From contig NW_027476470.1 in the NCBI RefSeq assembly GCF_051020955.1, forward strand, positions 62,001-126,000: 64,000 nt of DNA. Reading direction: 5' to 3'. Below, one piece after another: positions 26,361 through 39,070 of this stretch (position 1 is the stretch's first letter; each line of letters opens with the position of its first letter). The notes under the pieces were generated by a model that was not told the DNA's origin, searched no databases, and worked only from the letters and a program-made list of their open reading frames with translations. Position numbers and translations under genes: made by a program. The DNA is from Megalopta genalis (Eukaryota > Arthropoda > Insecta > Hymenoptera > Halictidae).

Positions 26361-29300
26361 AGCTGAAATCATGTATATCACAAGTATTTGAAGCTAAACT
26401 ATTCGTTTCGCATGGATTCGAAGATTAGCCTTCTACTTCGCATTGATTTGATGCTAAATCATGTGTTCACATGGATTTGAAGCTAACTCGTTTGTTTCGC
26501 ATGCTGTTGAAGCTGAATCATGTATATCACATGTATTTGAAGCTAAACCATTTGTATCGCATAGAATCGATAGATAGCCTCCTACTTCGCATTGATTTGA
26601 TGCTAAAACATGTTTTCGCATGATTTGAAGCTATCTCGTTTGTTTCGCATGCTGTTGAAGCTAAATCATGTATATCACGAGTATTTGAAGCTATATCATT
26701 TGTTTCGCATGGATTCGAAGATAACCCTTCTAATTCGCATTGATTTGAGGCTAAATCATGTGTTTCGCTTGGATTTGAAGCTAACTCGTTTTTTTTCGCT
26801 AGTAGTTGAAGCTAAATCATGCATATCACAAGTATTTGTAAGCTAAACCATTTGTTACGCATGGATTCGAAGATCAGCCTTCTACTTAGCATTGATTTGA
26901 TTCTAAATCATGTGTTTTCGCATGGATTTGAAGCTAACTCGTTTGTTTCGCATGCTGTTGAAGCTAAATCATGTTATCACAAGTATTTAAAGCTAAACAT
27001 TTGTATCGGTGGATCGAAGATAAGCCTCCTACTTCGCATTGATTTGAATCTGAATCATGTGTTTCGCATGGATTTGAAGCTAACTCGTTTGTTTCGCATG
27101 CAGTTGAAGCTGAATCATGTATATCACAAGTATTTGAAGCTAAACTATTCGTTTCGCATGGATTCGAAGATAAGCCTTCCACTTCGCATTGATTTGAATA
27201 TAAATCATGTGTTTCGCTTGATTTGAAGCTAACTCGTTTGTTTCGCATGCTGTTGAAGCTTATTCAAGTGGATCCCAAGTATTTGAAGCTAAACCATTTG
27301 CTTCGCATGGATTCGAAAGATTAGCCTTCTACTTTGCTTTGATTTGATGCTAAATCATTGTGTTTCACATGGATTTGAAGCTAACTCGTTTGTTTCGCAT
27401 GCTGTTGAAGCTAAATCATGTATATCACAAGTATTTGAAGCTATATCATACGTTTCGCATAGATTCCAAGATAACCCTTCTAATTCGCATTGATTCGAAT
27501 CAAAATCATGTGTTTCGCATGGATTTGAAGCTAACTCGTTTGTTTCGCATGCTGTTGAAGCTAAATCATGTATATCACAAGTATTTGAAGCTATACATTT
27601 GTTACGCATGGATTCGAAGCTAAGCCTTCTACTTCGCATTGATTTGATGCTAAGTCATTTGTTTCGCATGGATTTGAATCTAACTCGTTTGTTTCGCATG
27701 CTGTTGAAGCTAAATCATGCATATCACAAGTATTTGAAGCTAAACCATTTGTTACGCATGGATACGAAGATCAGCTTCTACTTCGCATTTGATTTGAAGC
27801 TAAATCAGTGTTTCGCATGGATTATAAGATAACTCGTTTGTTTCGCATGCAGTTGAAGCTGAATCAATGTATATCACAAGTATTTGAAGCTAACTATTCC
27901 GTTTCGCATGGATTCGAAGATAAGCATTCCTCTTCGCATTGATTTGATGCTAAATCATGTGTTTCGCATGGATTTGAAGCTAACTCGTTTGTTTCGCATG
28001 CTGTTGAAAGCTAACTCAAGTGGATCACAAGTATTTGAAGCTAAACCCATTTGCTTCGCATGGATTCGAATATTAGCCTTCTACTTCGCATTGATTTGAT
28101 GCAAAAATCATGTGTTTCACATTGGATTTGAAGCTAACTCGTTTGTTTCGCATGCTGTTGAAGCTAAATCATGTACATCACATGTATTTGAAGCTAAACC
28201 ATTTGTATCGCATGGAATCGAAGATAAGCCTCCTACTTCGCATTGATTTGAAGCTAATTCATGTGTTCGCATGGATTTGAAGCTAACTTGTTTGATTCGC
28301 GAGCAGTTGAAGCTAAATCAAGTGTATCAAAAGTATTTGAAGCTAAACCCATTTGCTTCGCATGGATACGAAGATCAGCCTTCTACTTCGCATTGATTTG
28401 AAGCTAAATCATGTGTTCCGCATGGATTTTAAGCTAACTCGTTTGTTTCGCATGCAGTTGAAGCTAAATCATGTATATCACAAGTATTTGAAGCTAAACC
28501 ATTTGCTTCGCATGGATTCGAATATTAGCCTTCTACTTCGCATTGATTTGATGCAAAATCATGTGTTTCACATGGATTTGAAGCTAACTCGTTTGTTTCG
28601 CATGCTGTTGAAGCTAAATCATGTACATCACATGTATTTGAAGCTAAACCATTTGTATCGCATGGAATCGAAGATAAGCCTCCTACTTCGCATTGATTTG
28701 AAGCTAATTCATGTGTTCGCATGGATTTGAAGCTAACTTGTTTGATTCGCGAGCAGTTGAAGCTAAATCAAGTGTATCAAAAGTATTTGAAGCTAAACCA
28801 TTTGCTTCGCATGGATACGAAGATCAGCCTTCTACTTCGCATTGATTTGAAGCTAAATCATGTGTTCCGCATGGATTTTAAGCTAACTCGTTTGTTTCGC
28901 ATGCAGTTGAAGCTAAATCATGTATATCACAAGTATTTGAAGCTAAACCATTTGTTTCGCATGGATTCGAAGATAAGCCTTCTACTTCGCATTGATTTTA
29001 ATCTAAATCATGTGTTTCGCAATGATTTTAAGCTAACTCGTTTGTTTCGGATGCTGTTGAAGCTAAATCATGTATATCACAAGTATTTGAAGCTATATCA
29101 TTTGTTTCGCATGGATTCGAAGATAACCCTTCTAATTCGCATTGATTTGAGGCTAAATCATGTGTTTCGCTTGGATTTGAAGCTAACTCGTTTTTTTCGC
29201 TAGTAGTTGAAGCTAAATCATGCATATCACAAGTATTTGAAGCTAAACCATTTGGTTCGCATTTATTCGAAGTAAGCCATCTACTTCGCATTGATTTGAG

Positions 29301-31450
29301 GCTAAATCATGTGTTTCGCTTGGTGTTGAAGCTAACACGTTTTTTTCGCATGCAGTTGAAGCTGAATCATGTATATCACAAGTATTTGAAGCTAAACTAT
29401 TCGTTTCGCATGGATTCGAAGATTAGCCTTCTACTTCGCATTGATTTGATGCTAAATCATGTGTTTCACATGGATTTGAAGCTAACTCGTTTGTTTCGCA
29501 TGCTGTTGAAGCTGAATCATGTATATCACATGTATTTGAAGCTAAACCATTTGTATCGCATAGAATCGAAGATAAGCCTCCTACTTCGCATTGATTTGAT
29601 GCTAAAACATGTTTTTCGCATGGATTTGAAGCTATCTCGTTTGTTTCGCATGCTGTTGAAGCTAAATCATGTATATCACGAGTATTTGAAGCTATATCAT
29701 TTGTTTCGCATGGATTCGAAGATAACCCTTCTAATTCGCATTGATTTGAGGCTAAATCATGTGTTTCGCTTGGATTTGAAGCTAACTCGTTTTTTTCGCT
29801 AGTAGTTGAAGCTAAATCATGCATATCACAAGTATTTGAAGCTAAACCATTTGTTACGCATGGATTCGAAGATCAGCCTTCTACTTAGCATTGATTTGAT
29901 TCTAAATCATGTGTTTCGCATGGATTTGAAGCTAACTCGTTTGTTTCGCATGCTGTTGAAGCTAAATCATGTATATCACAAGTATTTAAAGCTAAACCAT
30001 TTGTATCGGTGGGATCGAAGATAAGCCTCCTACTTCGCATTGATTTGAATCTGAATCATGTGTTTCGCATGGATTTGAAGCTAACTCGTTTGTTTCGCAT
30101 GCAGTTGAAGCTGAATCATGTATATCACAAGTATTTGAAGCTAAACTATTCGTTTCGCATGGATTCGAAGATAAGCCTTCCACTTCGCATTGATTTGAAT
30201 ATAAATCATGTGTTTCGCTTGGATTTGAAGCTAACTCGTTTGTTTCGCATGCTGTTGAAGCTTATTCAAGTGGATCCCAAGTATTTGAAGCTAAACCATT
30301 TGCTTCGCATGGATTCGAAGATTAGCCTTCTACTTTGCTTTGATTTGATGCTAAATCATGTGTTTCACATGGATTTGAAGCTAACTCGTTTGTTTCGCAT
30401 GCTGTTGAAGCTAAATCATGTATATCACAAGTATTTGAAGCTATATCATACGTTTCGCATAGATTCCAAGATAACCCTTCTAATTCGCATTGATTCGAAT
30501 CAAAATCATGTGTTTCGCATGGATTTGAAGCTAACTCGTTTGTTTCGCATGCTGTTGAAGCTAAATCATGTATATCACAAGTATTTGAAGCTATACCATT
30601 TGTTACGCATGGATTCGAAGCTAAGCCTTCTACTTCGCATTGATTTGATGCTAAGTCATTTGTTTCGCATGGATTTGAATCTAACTCGTTTGTTTCGCAT
30701 GCTGTTGAAGCTAAATCATGCATATCACAAGTATTTGAAGCTAAACCATTTGTTACGCATGGATACGAAGATCAGCCTTCTACTTCGCATTGATTTGAAG
30801 CTAAATCATGTGTTTCGCATGGATTATAAGATAACTCGTTTGTTTCGCATGCAGTTGAAGCTGAATCATGTATATCACAAGTATTTGAAGCTAAACTATT
30901 CGTTTCGCATGGATTCGAAGATAAGCATTCCTCTTCGCATTGATTTGATGCTAAATCATGTGTTTCGCATGGATTTGAAGCTAACTCGTTTGTTTCGCAT
31001 GCTGTTGAAGCTAACTCAAGTGGATCACAAGTATTTGAAGCTAAACCATTTGCTTCGCATGGATTCGAATATTAGCCTTCTACTTCGCATTGATTTGATG
31101 CAAAATCATGTGTTTCACATGGATTTGAAGCTAACTCGTTTGTTTCGCATGCTGTTGAAGCTAAATCATGTACATCACATGTATTTGAAGCTAAACCATT
31201 TGTATCGCATGGAATCGAAGATAAGCCTCCTACTTCGCATTGATTTGAAGCTAATTCATGTGTTCGCATGGATTTGAAGCTAACTTGTTTGATTCGCGAG
31301 CAGTTGAAGCTAAATCAAGTGTATCAAAAGTATTTGAAGCTAAACCATTTGCTTCGCATGGATACGAAGATCAGCCTTCTACTTCGCATTGATTTGAAGC
31401 TAAATCATGTGTTCCGCATGGATTTTAAGCTAACTCGTTTGTTTCGCATG
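25721..31450. repeat. ~3,000-bp tandem duplication containing the GATTCGCGAGCAG marker
   Basis: Bases from 25,721 recur at 28,721 with an offset of about 3,000 to roughly 31,450. A distinctive C-type junction, TTGATTCGCGAGCAGTTG, follows a 1-bp deleted A monomer (GTGTTCGCATGG). It appears near 25,716, 28,263, 28,716 and 31,263, and also near 3,187, 42,323, 60,593 and 63,380. The 28,716-31,263 interval is 2,547 bp. That is 17 x 150 minus three 1-bp deletions, near 28,716, 29,270 and 30,010. The first copy is indel-rich from 26,360 while the second is clean. Confidence 0.8.
26360..28350. other. Stretch with dense private 1-bp indels (likely assembly error)
   Basis: More than 20 single-base gains or losses occur here that are absent from the near-identical copy 3,000 bp downstream. 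Examples are GCTGAAATC near 26,366, GTGTTCACATGG near 26,466, TTTGTAAGC near 26,838, ATGTTATCAC near 26,974, CGAAAGATTAGCC near 27,317, AATCAATG near 27,866 and AAACCCATTT near 28,048 and 28,348. Many lie in homopolymers. The flanking array is free of such changes. This is the pattern of raw or poorly polished long reads. Confidence 0.8.
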
Positions 31451-31939
31451 CAGTTGAAGCTAAATCATGTATATCACAAGTATTTGAAGCTAAACCATTT
31501 GCTTCGCATGGATTCGAAGATTAGCCTTCTACTTTGCTTTGATTTGATGCTAAATCATGTGTTTCACATGGATTTGAAGCTAACTCGTTTGTTTCGCATG
31601 CTGTTGAAGCTAAATCATGTATATCACAAGTATTTGAAGCTATATCATTTGTTTCGCATGGATTCGAAGATAACCCTTCTAATTCGCATTGATTTGAGGC
31701 TAAATCATGTGTTTCGCTTGGATTTGAAGCTAACTCGTTTTTTTCGCTAGTAGTTGAAGCTAAATCATGCATATCACAAGTATTTGAAGCTAAACCATTT
31801 GGTTCGCATTTATTCGAAGTAAGCCATCTACTTCGCATTGATTTGAGGCTAAATCATGTGTTTCGCTTGGTGTTGAAGCTAACACGTTTTTTTCGCATGC
31901 AGTTGAAGCTGAATCATGTATATCACAAGTATTTGAAGC

Positions 31940-33810
31940 TAAACTATTCGTTTTCGCATGGATTCGAAGATTAGCCTTCTACTTCGCATTGATTTGATGC
32001 TAAATCATGTGTTTCACATGGATTTGAAGCTAACTCGTTTGTTTCGCATGCTGTTGAAGCTGCAATCATGTACATCACATGTATTTGAAGCTAAACCATT
32101 TGTATCGCATAGAATCGAAGATAAGCCTCCTACTTCGCATTGATTTGATGCTAAACATGTTTTTCGCATGGATTTGAAGCTAACTCGTTGTTTCGCATGC
32201 TGTTGAAGCTAAATCATGTATATCACGAGTATTTGAAGCTATATCATTTGTTTCGCATGGATTCGAAGATAACCCTTCTAATTCGCATTGATTTGAGGCT
32301 AAATCATGTGTTTCGCTTGGATTTGAAGCTAACTCGTTTTTTTCGCTAGTAGTTGAAGCTAAATCATGCATATCACAAGTATTTGAAGCTAACCATTTGT
32401 TACGCATGGATTCGAAGATCAGCCTTCTACTTAGCATTGATTTGATTCTAAATCATGTGTTTCGCATGGATTTGAAGCTAACTCGTTTGTTCGCATGCTG
32501 TTGAAGCTAAATCATGTATATCACAAGTATTTAAAGCTAAACCATTTGTATCGGATGGGATTGAAGATAAGCCTCCTACTTCGCATTGATTTGAATCTGA
32601 ATCATGTGTTTCGCAATGGATTTGAAGCTAACTCGTTTGTTTCGCATGCAGTTGAAGCTGAATCATGTATATCACAAGTATTTGAAGCTAAACTATTCGT
32701 TTCGCATGGATTCGAAGATAAGCCTTCCACTTCGCATTGATTTGAATATAAATCAATGTGTTTCGCTTGGATTTGAAGCTAACTCGTTGTTTCGCATGCT
32801 GTTGAAGCTAACTCAAGTGGATCCCAAGTATTTGAAGCTAAACCATTTGCTTCGCATGGATTCGAAGATTAGCCTTCTACTTTGCATTGATTTGATGCTA
32901 AATCATGTGTTTCACATGGATTTGAAGCTAACTCGTTTGTTTCGCATGCTGTTGAAGCTAAATCATGTATATCACAAGTATTTGAAGCTATGTCATACGT
33001 TTCGCATAGATCCAAGATAACCCTTCTAATTCGCATTGATTTGAATCAAAATCATGTATTTCGCATGGATTTGAAGCTAACTCGTTTGTTTCGCATGCAG
33101 TTGAAGCTAAATCATGTATATCACAAGTATTTGAAGCTAAACCATTTGTTTCGCATGGATTCGAAGATAAGCCTTCTACTTCGCATTGATTTTAATCTAA
33201 ATCATGTGTTTCGCAATTATTTTAAGCTAACTCGTTTGTTTCGGATGCTGTTGAAGCTAAATCATGTATATCACAAGTATTTGAAGCTATATCATTTGTT
33301 TCGCATGGATTCGAAGATAACCCTTCTAATTCGCATTGATTTGAGGCTAAATCATGTGTTTCGCTTGGATTGAAGCTAACTCGTTTTTTTCGCTAGTAGT
33401 TGAAGCTAAATCATGCATATCACAAGTATTTGAAGCTAAACCATTTGGTTCGCATTTATTCGAAGTAAGCCCAATCTACTTCGCATTGATTTGAGGCTAA
33501 ATCATGTGTTTCGCTTGGTGTTGAAGCTAACACGTTTTTTTCGCATGCAGTTGTAGATAAATCATGTATATCACAAGTATTTGAAGCTAAACCATTTGTT
33601 TCGCATGGAATCGAAGATAAGCCTTCTACTTCGCATTGATTTTAATCTAAATCATGTGTTTCGCATGGATTTGAAGCTAACTCGTTTGTTTCGCATGCAG
33701 TTGAAGCTGATTCATGTATATCACAAGTATTTGAAGCTAAACTATTCGTTCGCATGGATTCGAAGATTAGCCTTCTACTTCGCATTGATTTGATGCTAAA
33801 ATCATGTGTT
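31940..33810. other. Second indel-rich stretch (likely assembly error)
   Basis: About fourteen private 1-bp indels lie here, including CGTTTTCGC near 31,951, GCTGCAATC near 32,061, CTAAACATG near 32,153, CTCGTTGTTTCGC near 32,189 and 32,785, CGCAATGGATTTG near 32,614, AGATCCAAG near 33,008 and AAGCCCAATC near 33,470. The part at ~32,400-33,800 is otherwise a near copy of ~37,200-38,600. That copy has far fewer such changes. Confidence 0.75.
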
Positions 33811-35910
33811 TCACATGGATTTGAAGCTAACTCGTTTGTTTCGCATGCTGTTGAAGCTAAATCATGTACATCACATGTATTTGAAGCTAAACCATTTGTA
33901 TCGCATGGAATCGAAGATAAGCCTCCTACTTCGCATTGATTTGATGCTAAAACATGTTTTTCGCATGGATTTGAAGCTAACTCGTTTGTTTCGCATGCTG
34001 TTGAAGCTAAATCATGTATATCACAAGTATTTGAAGCTATATCATACGTTTCGCATGGATTTCAAGATAACCCTTCTAATTCGCATTGATTTGAATCTAA
34101 ATCATGTGTTTCGCATGGATTTGAAGCTAACTCGTTTGTTTCGCATGCTGTTGAAGCTAAATCAAGTGTATCAAAAGTATTTGAAGTTAAACCATTTGTT
34201 TCGCATGGATTCGAAGATCAGCCTTCTACTTTGCATTGATTTGATGCTAAATCATGTGTTTCACATGGATTTGAAGCTAACTCGTTTGTTTCGCATGCTG
34301 TTGAAGCTAAATCATGTATATCACAAGTATTTGAAGCTATATCATACGTTTCGCATAGATTCCAAGATAACCCTTCTAATTCGCATTGATTTGAATCTAA
34401 ATCATGTGTTTCGCATGGATTTGAATCTAACTCGTACATTTCGCATGCTGTTCAAGCTAAATCATGTATATCACAAGTATATGAAGCTGATCCATTTGTT
34501 TCGCATGGATTCGAAGATAAGCCTTCCACTTTGCATTGATTTGATGCTAAATCATGTGTTTCGCATGGATTTGAATCTAACTCGTTTGTTTCGCATGCTG
34601 TTGAAGCTAAATCATGTATATCACGAGTATTTGAAGCTATATCATTTGTTTCGCATGGATTCGAAGATAACCCTTCTAATTCGCATTGATTTGAGGCTAA
34701 ATCATGTGTTTCGCTTGGATTTGAAGCTAACTCGTTTTTTTCGCTAGTAGTTGAAGCTAAATCATGCATATCACAAGTATTTGAAGCTAAACCATTTGTT
34801 ACGCATGGATTCGAAGATCAGCCTTCTACTTAGCATTGATTTGATTCTAAATCATGTGTTTCACATGGATTTGAAGCTAACTCGTTTGTTTCGCATGCTG
34901 TTGAAGCTAAATCATGTACATCACATGTATTTGAAGCTAAACCATTTGTATCGCATGGAATCGAAGATAAGCCTCCTACTTCGCATTGATTTGATGCTAA
35001 AACATGTTTTTCGCATGGATTTGAAGCTAACTCGTTTGTTTCGCATGCTGTTGAAGCTAAATCATGTATATCACAAGTATTTGAAGCTATATCATACGTT
35101 TCGCATGGATTTCAAGATAACCCTTCTAATTCGCATTGATTTGAATCTAAATCATGTGTTTCGCATGGATTTGAAGCTAACTCGTTTGTTTCGCATGCTG
35201 TTGAAGCTAAATCAAGTGTATCAAAAGTATTTGAAGTTAAACCATTTGTTTCGCATGGATTCGAAGATCAGCCTTCTACTTTGCATTGATTTGATGCTAA
35301 ATCATGTGTTTCACATGGATTTGAAGCTAACTCGTTTGTTTCGCATGCTGTTGAAGCTAAATCATGTATATCACAAGTATTTGAAGCTATATCATACGTT
35401 TCGCATAGATTCCAAGATAACCCTTCTAATTCGCATTGATTTGAATCTAAATCATGTGTTTCGCATGGATTTGAATCTAACTCGTACATTTCGCATGCTG
35501 TTCAAGCTAAATCATGTATATCACAAGTATATGAAGCTGATCCATTTGTTTCGCATGGATTCGAAGATAAGCCTTCCACTTTGCATTGATTTGATGCTAA
35601 ATCATGTGTTTCGCATGGATTTGAATCTAACTCGTTTGTTTCGCATGCTGTTGAAGCTAAATCATGTATATCACGAGTATTTGAAGCTATATCATTTGTT
35701 TCGCATGGATTCGAAGATAACCCTTCTAATTCGCATTGATTTGAGGCTAAATCATGTGTTTCGCTTGGATTTGAAGCTAACTCGTTTTTTTCGCTAGTAG
35801 TTGAAGCTAAATCATGCATATCACAAGTATTTGAAGCTAAACCATTTGTTACGCATGGATTCGAAGATCAGCCTTCTACTTAGCATTGATTTGATTCTAA
35901 ATCATGTGTT
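33811..35910. repeat. 1,050-bp tandem duplication (two copies)
   Basis: Bases 33,811-34,860 are repeated at 34,861-35,910, seven 150-bp units each. No difference was noticed outside the final monomer context. The same 1,050-bp segment exists once more at 20,797-~21,840 (offset 13,014). The two extra copies here therefore probably arose from that type of block, followed by a local tandem duplication. Confidence 0.88.
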
Positions 35911-36094
35911 TCGCATGGATTTGAAGCTAACTCGTTTGTTTCGCATGCTGTTGAAGCTAAATCATGTATATCACAAGTATTTAAAGCTAAACCATTTGTA
36001 TCGGATGGGATCGAAGATAAGCCTCCTACTTCGCATTGATTTGAATCTGAATCATGTGTTTCGCATGGATTTGAAGCTAACTCGTTTGTTTCGC

Positions 36095-39070
36095 ATGCAG
36101 TGAAGCTGAATCATGTATATCACAAGTATTTGGATCTAAACTATTCGTTTCGCATGGATTCGAAGATAAGCCTTCCACTTCGCATTGATTTGAATATAAA
36201 TCATGTGTTTCGCTTGGATTTGAAGCTAACTCGTTTGTTTCGCATGCTGTTGAAGCTAACTCAAGTGGATCCCAAGTATTTGAAGCTAAACCATTTGCTT
36301 CGCATGGATTCGAAGATTAGCCTTCTACTTTGCATTGATTTGATGCTAAATCATGTGTTTCACATGGATTTGAAGCTAACTCGTTTGTTTCGCATGCTGT
36401 TGAAGCTAAATCATGTATATCACAAGTATTTGAAGCTATATCATACGTTTCGCATAGATTCCAAGATAACCCTTCTAATTCGCATTGATTTGAATCAAAA
36501 TCATGTATTTCGCATGGATTTGAAGCTAACTCGTTTGTTTCGCATGCTGTTGAAGCTAAATCATGTATATCACAAGTATTTGAAGCTATACCATTTGTTA
36601 CGCATGGATTCGAAGCTAAGCCTTCTACTTCGCATTGATTTGATGCTAAGTCATTTGTTTCGCTTGGTTTTGAAGCTAACACGTTTTTTTCACATGCTGT
36701 TGAAGCTAAATCATGTATATCACAAGTATTTGAAGCTATATCATACGTTTCGCATGGATTCCAAGACAACCCTTCTAATTCGCATTGATTTGAAGCTAAA
36801 TCATGTGTTTCGCATGGATTTGAAGCTAACTCGTTTGTTTCGCATGCTGTTGAAGCTAAATCATGTATATCACAAATATTTGAAGCTAAACCATTTGTTA
36901 CGCATGATTCGAAGATCAGCCTTCTACTTAGCATTGATTTTATGCTAAATCATGTGTTTCGCATGGATTTGAAGCTAACTCGTTTGTTTCGCATGCTGTT
37001 GAAGCTAAATCATGTATATCACGAGTATTTGAAGCTATATCATTTGTTTCGCATGGATTCGAAGATAACCCTTCTAATTCGCATTGATTGAGGCTAAATC
37101 ATGTGTTTCGCTTGGATTTGAAGCTAACTCGTTTTTTTCGCTAGTAGTTGAAGCTAAATCATGCATATCACAAGTATTTGAAGCTAAACCATTTGTTACG
37201 CATGGATTCGAAGATCAGCCTTCTACTTAGCATTGATTTGATTCTAAATCATGTGTTTCGCATGATTTGAAGCTAACTCGTTTGTTTCGCATGCTGTTGA
37301 AGCTAAATCATGTATATCACAAGTATTTAAAGCTAAACCATTTGTATCGGATGGGATCGAAGATAAGCCTCCTACTTCGCATTGATTTGAATCTGAATCA
37401 TGTGTTTCGCATGGATTTGAAGCTAACTCGTTTGTTTCGCATGCAGTTGAAGCTGAATCATGTATATCACAAGTATTTGAAGCTAAACTATTCGTTTCGC
37501 ATGGATTCGAAGATAAGCCTTCCACTTCGCATTGATTTGAATATAAATCATGTGTTTCGCTTGGATTTGAAGCTAACTCGTTTGTTTCGCATGCTGTTGA
37601 AGCTAACTCAAGTGGATCCCAAGTATTTGAAGCTAAACCATTTGCTTCGCATGGATTCGAAGATTAGCCTTCTACTTTGCATTGATTTGATGCTAAATCA
37701 TGTGTTTCACATGGATTTGAAGCTAACTCGTTTGTTTCGCATGCTGTTGAAGCTAAATCATGTATATCACAAGTATTTGAAGCTATGTCATACGTTTCGC
37801 ATAGATTCCAAGATAACCCTTCTAATTCGCATTGATTTGAATCAAAATCATGTATTTCGCATGGATTTGAAGCTAACTCGTTTGTTTCGCATGCAGTTGA
37901 AGCTAAATCATGTATATCACAAGTATTTGAAGCTAAACCATTTGTTTCGCATGGATTCGAAGATAAGCCTTCTACTTCGCATTGATTTTAATCTAAATCA
38001 TGTGTTTCGCAATTATTTTAAGATAACTCGTTTGTTTCGGATGCTGTTGAAGCTAAATCATGTATATCACAAGTATTTGAAGCTATATCATTTGTTTCGC
38101 ATGGATTCGAAGATAACCCTTCTAATTCGCATTGATTTGAGGCTAAATCATGTGTTTCGCTTGGATTTGAAGCTAACTCGTTTTTTTCGCTAGTAGTTGA
38201 AGCTAAATCATGCATATCACAAGTATTTGAAGCTAAACCATTTGGTTCGCATTTATTCGAAGTAAGCCATCTACTTCGCATTGATTTGAGGCTAAATCAT
38301 GTGTTTCGCTGGTGTTGAAGCTAACACGTTTTTTTCGCATGCAGTTGTAGATAAATCATGTATATCACAAGTATTTGAAGCTAAACCATTTGTTTCGCAT
38401 GGAATCGAAGATAAGCCTTCTACTTCGCATTGATTTTAATCTAAATCATGTGTTTCGCATGGATTTGAAGCTAACTCGTTTGTTTCGCATGCAGTTGAAG
38501 CTGAATCATGTATATCACAAGTATTTGAAGCTAAACTATTCGTTTCGCATGGATTCGAAGATTAGCCTTCTACTTCGCATTGATTTGATGCTAAATCATG
38601 TGTTTCACATGGATTTGAAGCTAACTCGTTTGTTTCGCATGCTGTTGAAGCTAAATCATGTATATCACAAGTATTTGAAGCTATATCATACGTTTCGCAT
38701 AGATTCCAAGATAACCCTTCTAATTCGCATTGATTTGAATCTAAATCATGTGTTTCGCATGGATTTGAATCTAACTCGTACATTTCGCATGCTGTTCAAG
38801 CTAAATCATGTATATCACAAGTATATGAAGCTGATCCATTTGTTTCGCATGGATTCGAAGATAAGCCTTCCACTTTGCATTGATTTGATGCTAAATCATG
38901 TGTTTCGCATGGATTTGAATCTAACTCGTTTGTTTCGCATGCTGTTGAAGCTAAATCATGTATATCACGAGTATTTGAAGCTATATCATTTGTTTCGCAT
39001 GGATTCGAAGATAACCCTTCTAATTCGCATTGATTTGAGGCTAAATCATGTGTTTCGCTTGGATTGAAGC
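36095..39070. other. Third stretch with sparse private 1-bp deletions
   Basis: Six isolated single-base deletions occur near 36,101 (GCAGTGAAGC), 36,905 (CGCATGATTCG), 37,089 (ATTGATTGAGGC), 37,264 (CGCATGATTTG), 38,310 (CGCTGGTG) and 39,063 (GGATTGAAGC). Each is absent from related copies. The density is lower than in the two stretches upstream but higher than in 1-26 kb or 39.1-64 kb. Consensus quality therefore probably recovers gradually. Confidence 0.65.
36317..36934 (-). other. Longest opposite-strand frame: Cys decapeptide repeat (205 codons), probably not a gene
   Basis: Read on the minus strand, the monomers give a ten-residue repeat of the form ETHDLASNPC, ETNELASNPC, DIHDLASTAC, ETNGLASNTC or EVEGLSSNPC. 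It is acidic and polar with one Cys per ten residues. It looks more protein-like than the plus frame and uses A/T-ending codons. However, it is stopped every few hundred bases throughout the window, mainly by TGA in E monomers reading GATCAGCC, TAA in monomers reading ATTTTAATC, and TAA where ACTTAGC replaces ACTTCGC. I could not match it to a known family. It could be a decayed remnant of a repeat-encoding exon or an arithmetical by-product of the 30-bp period. Confidence 0.15.

Noticed and set aside
26790..26800. Run of eight T as a terminator or promoter element
   Set aside because: It is the ordinary CGTTTTTTTCGC monomer with one extra T inside the indel-rich patch, most likely a homopolymer error.
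36317..36934. EGF-like, antifreeze or other known Cys-repeat protein
   Set aside because: Cys spacing is exactly ten throughout with no EGF-type spacing or Thr-rich ice-binding pattern. The frame also stops repeatedly.
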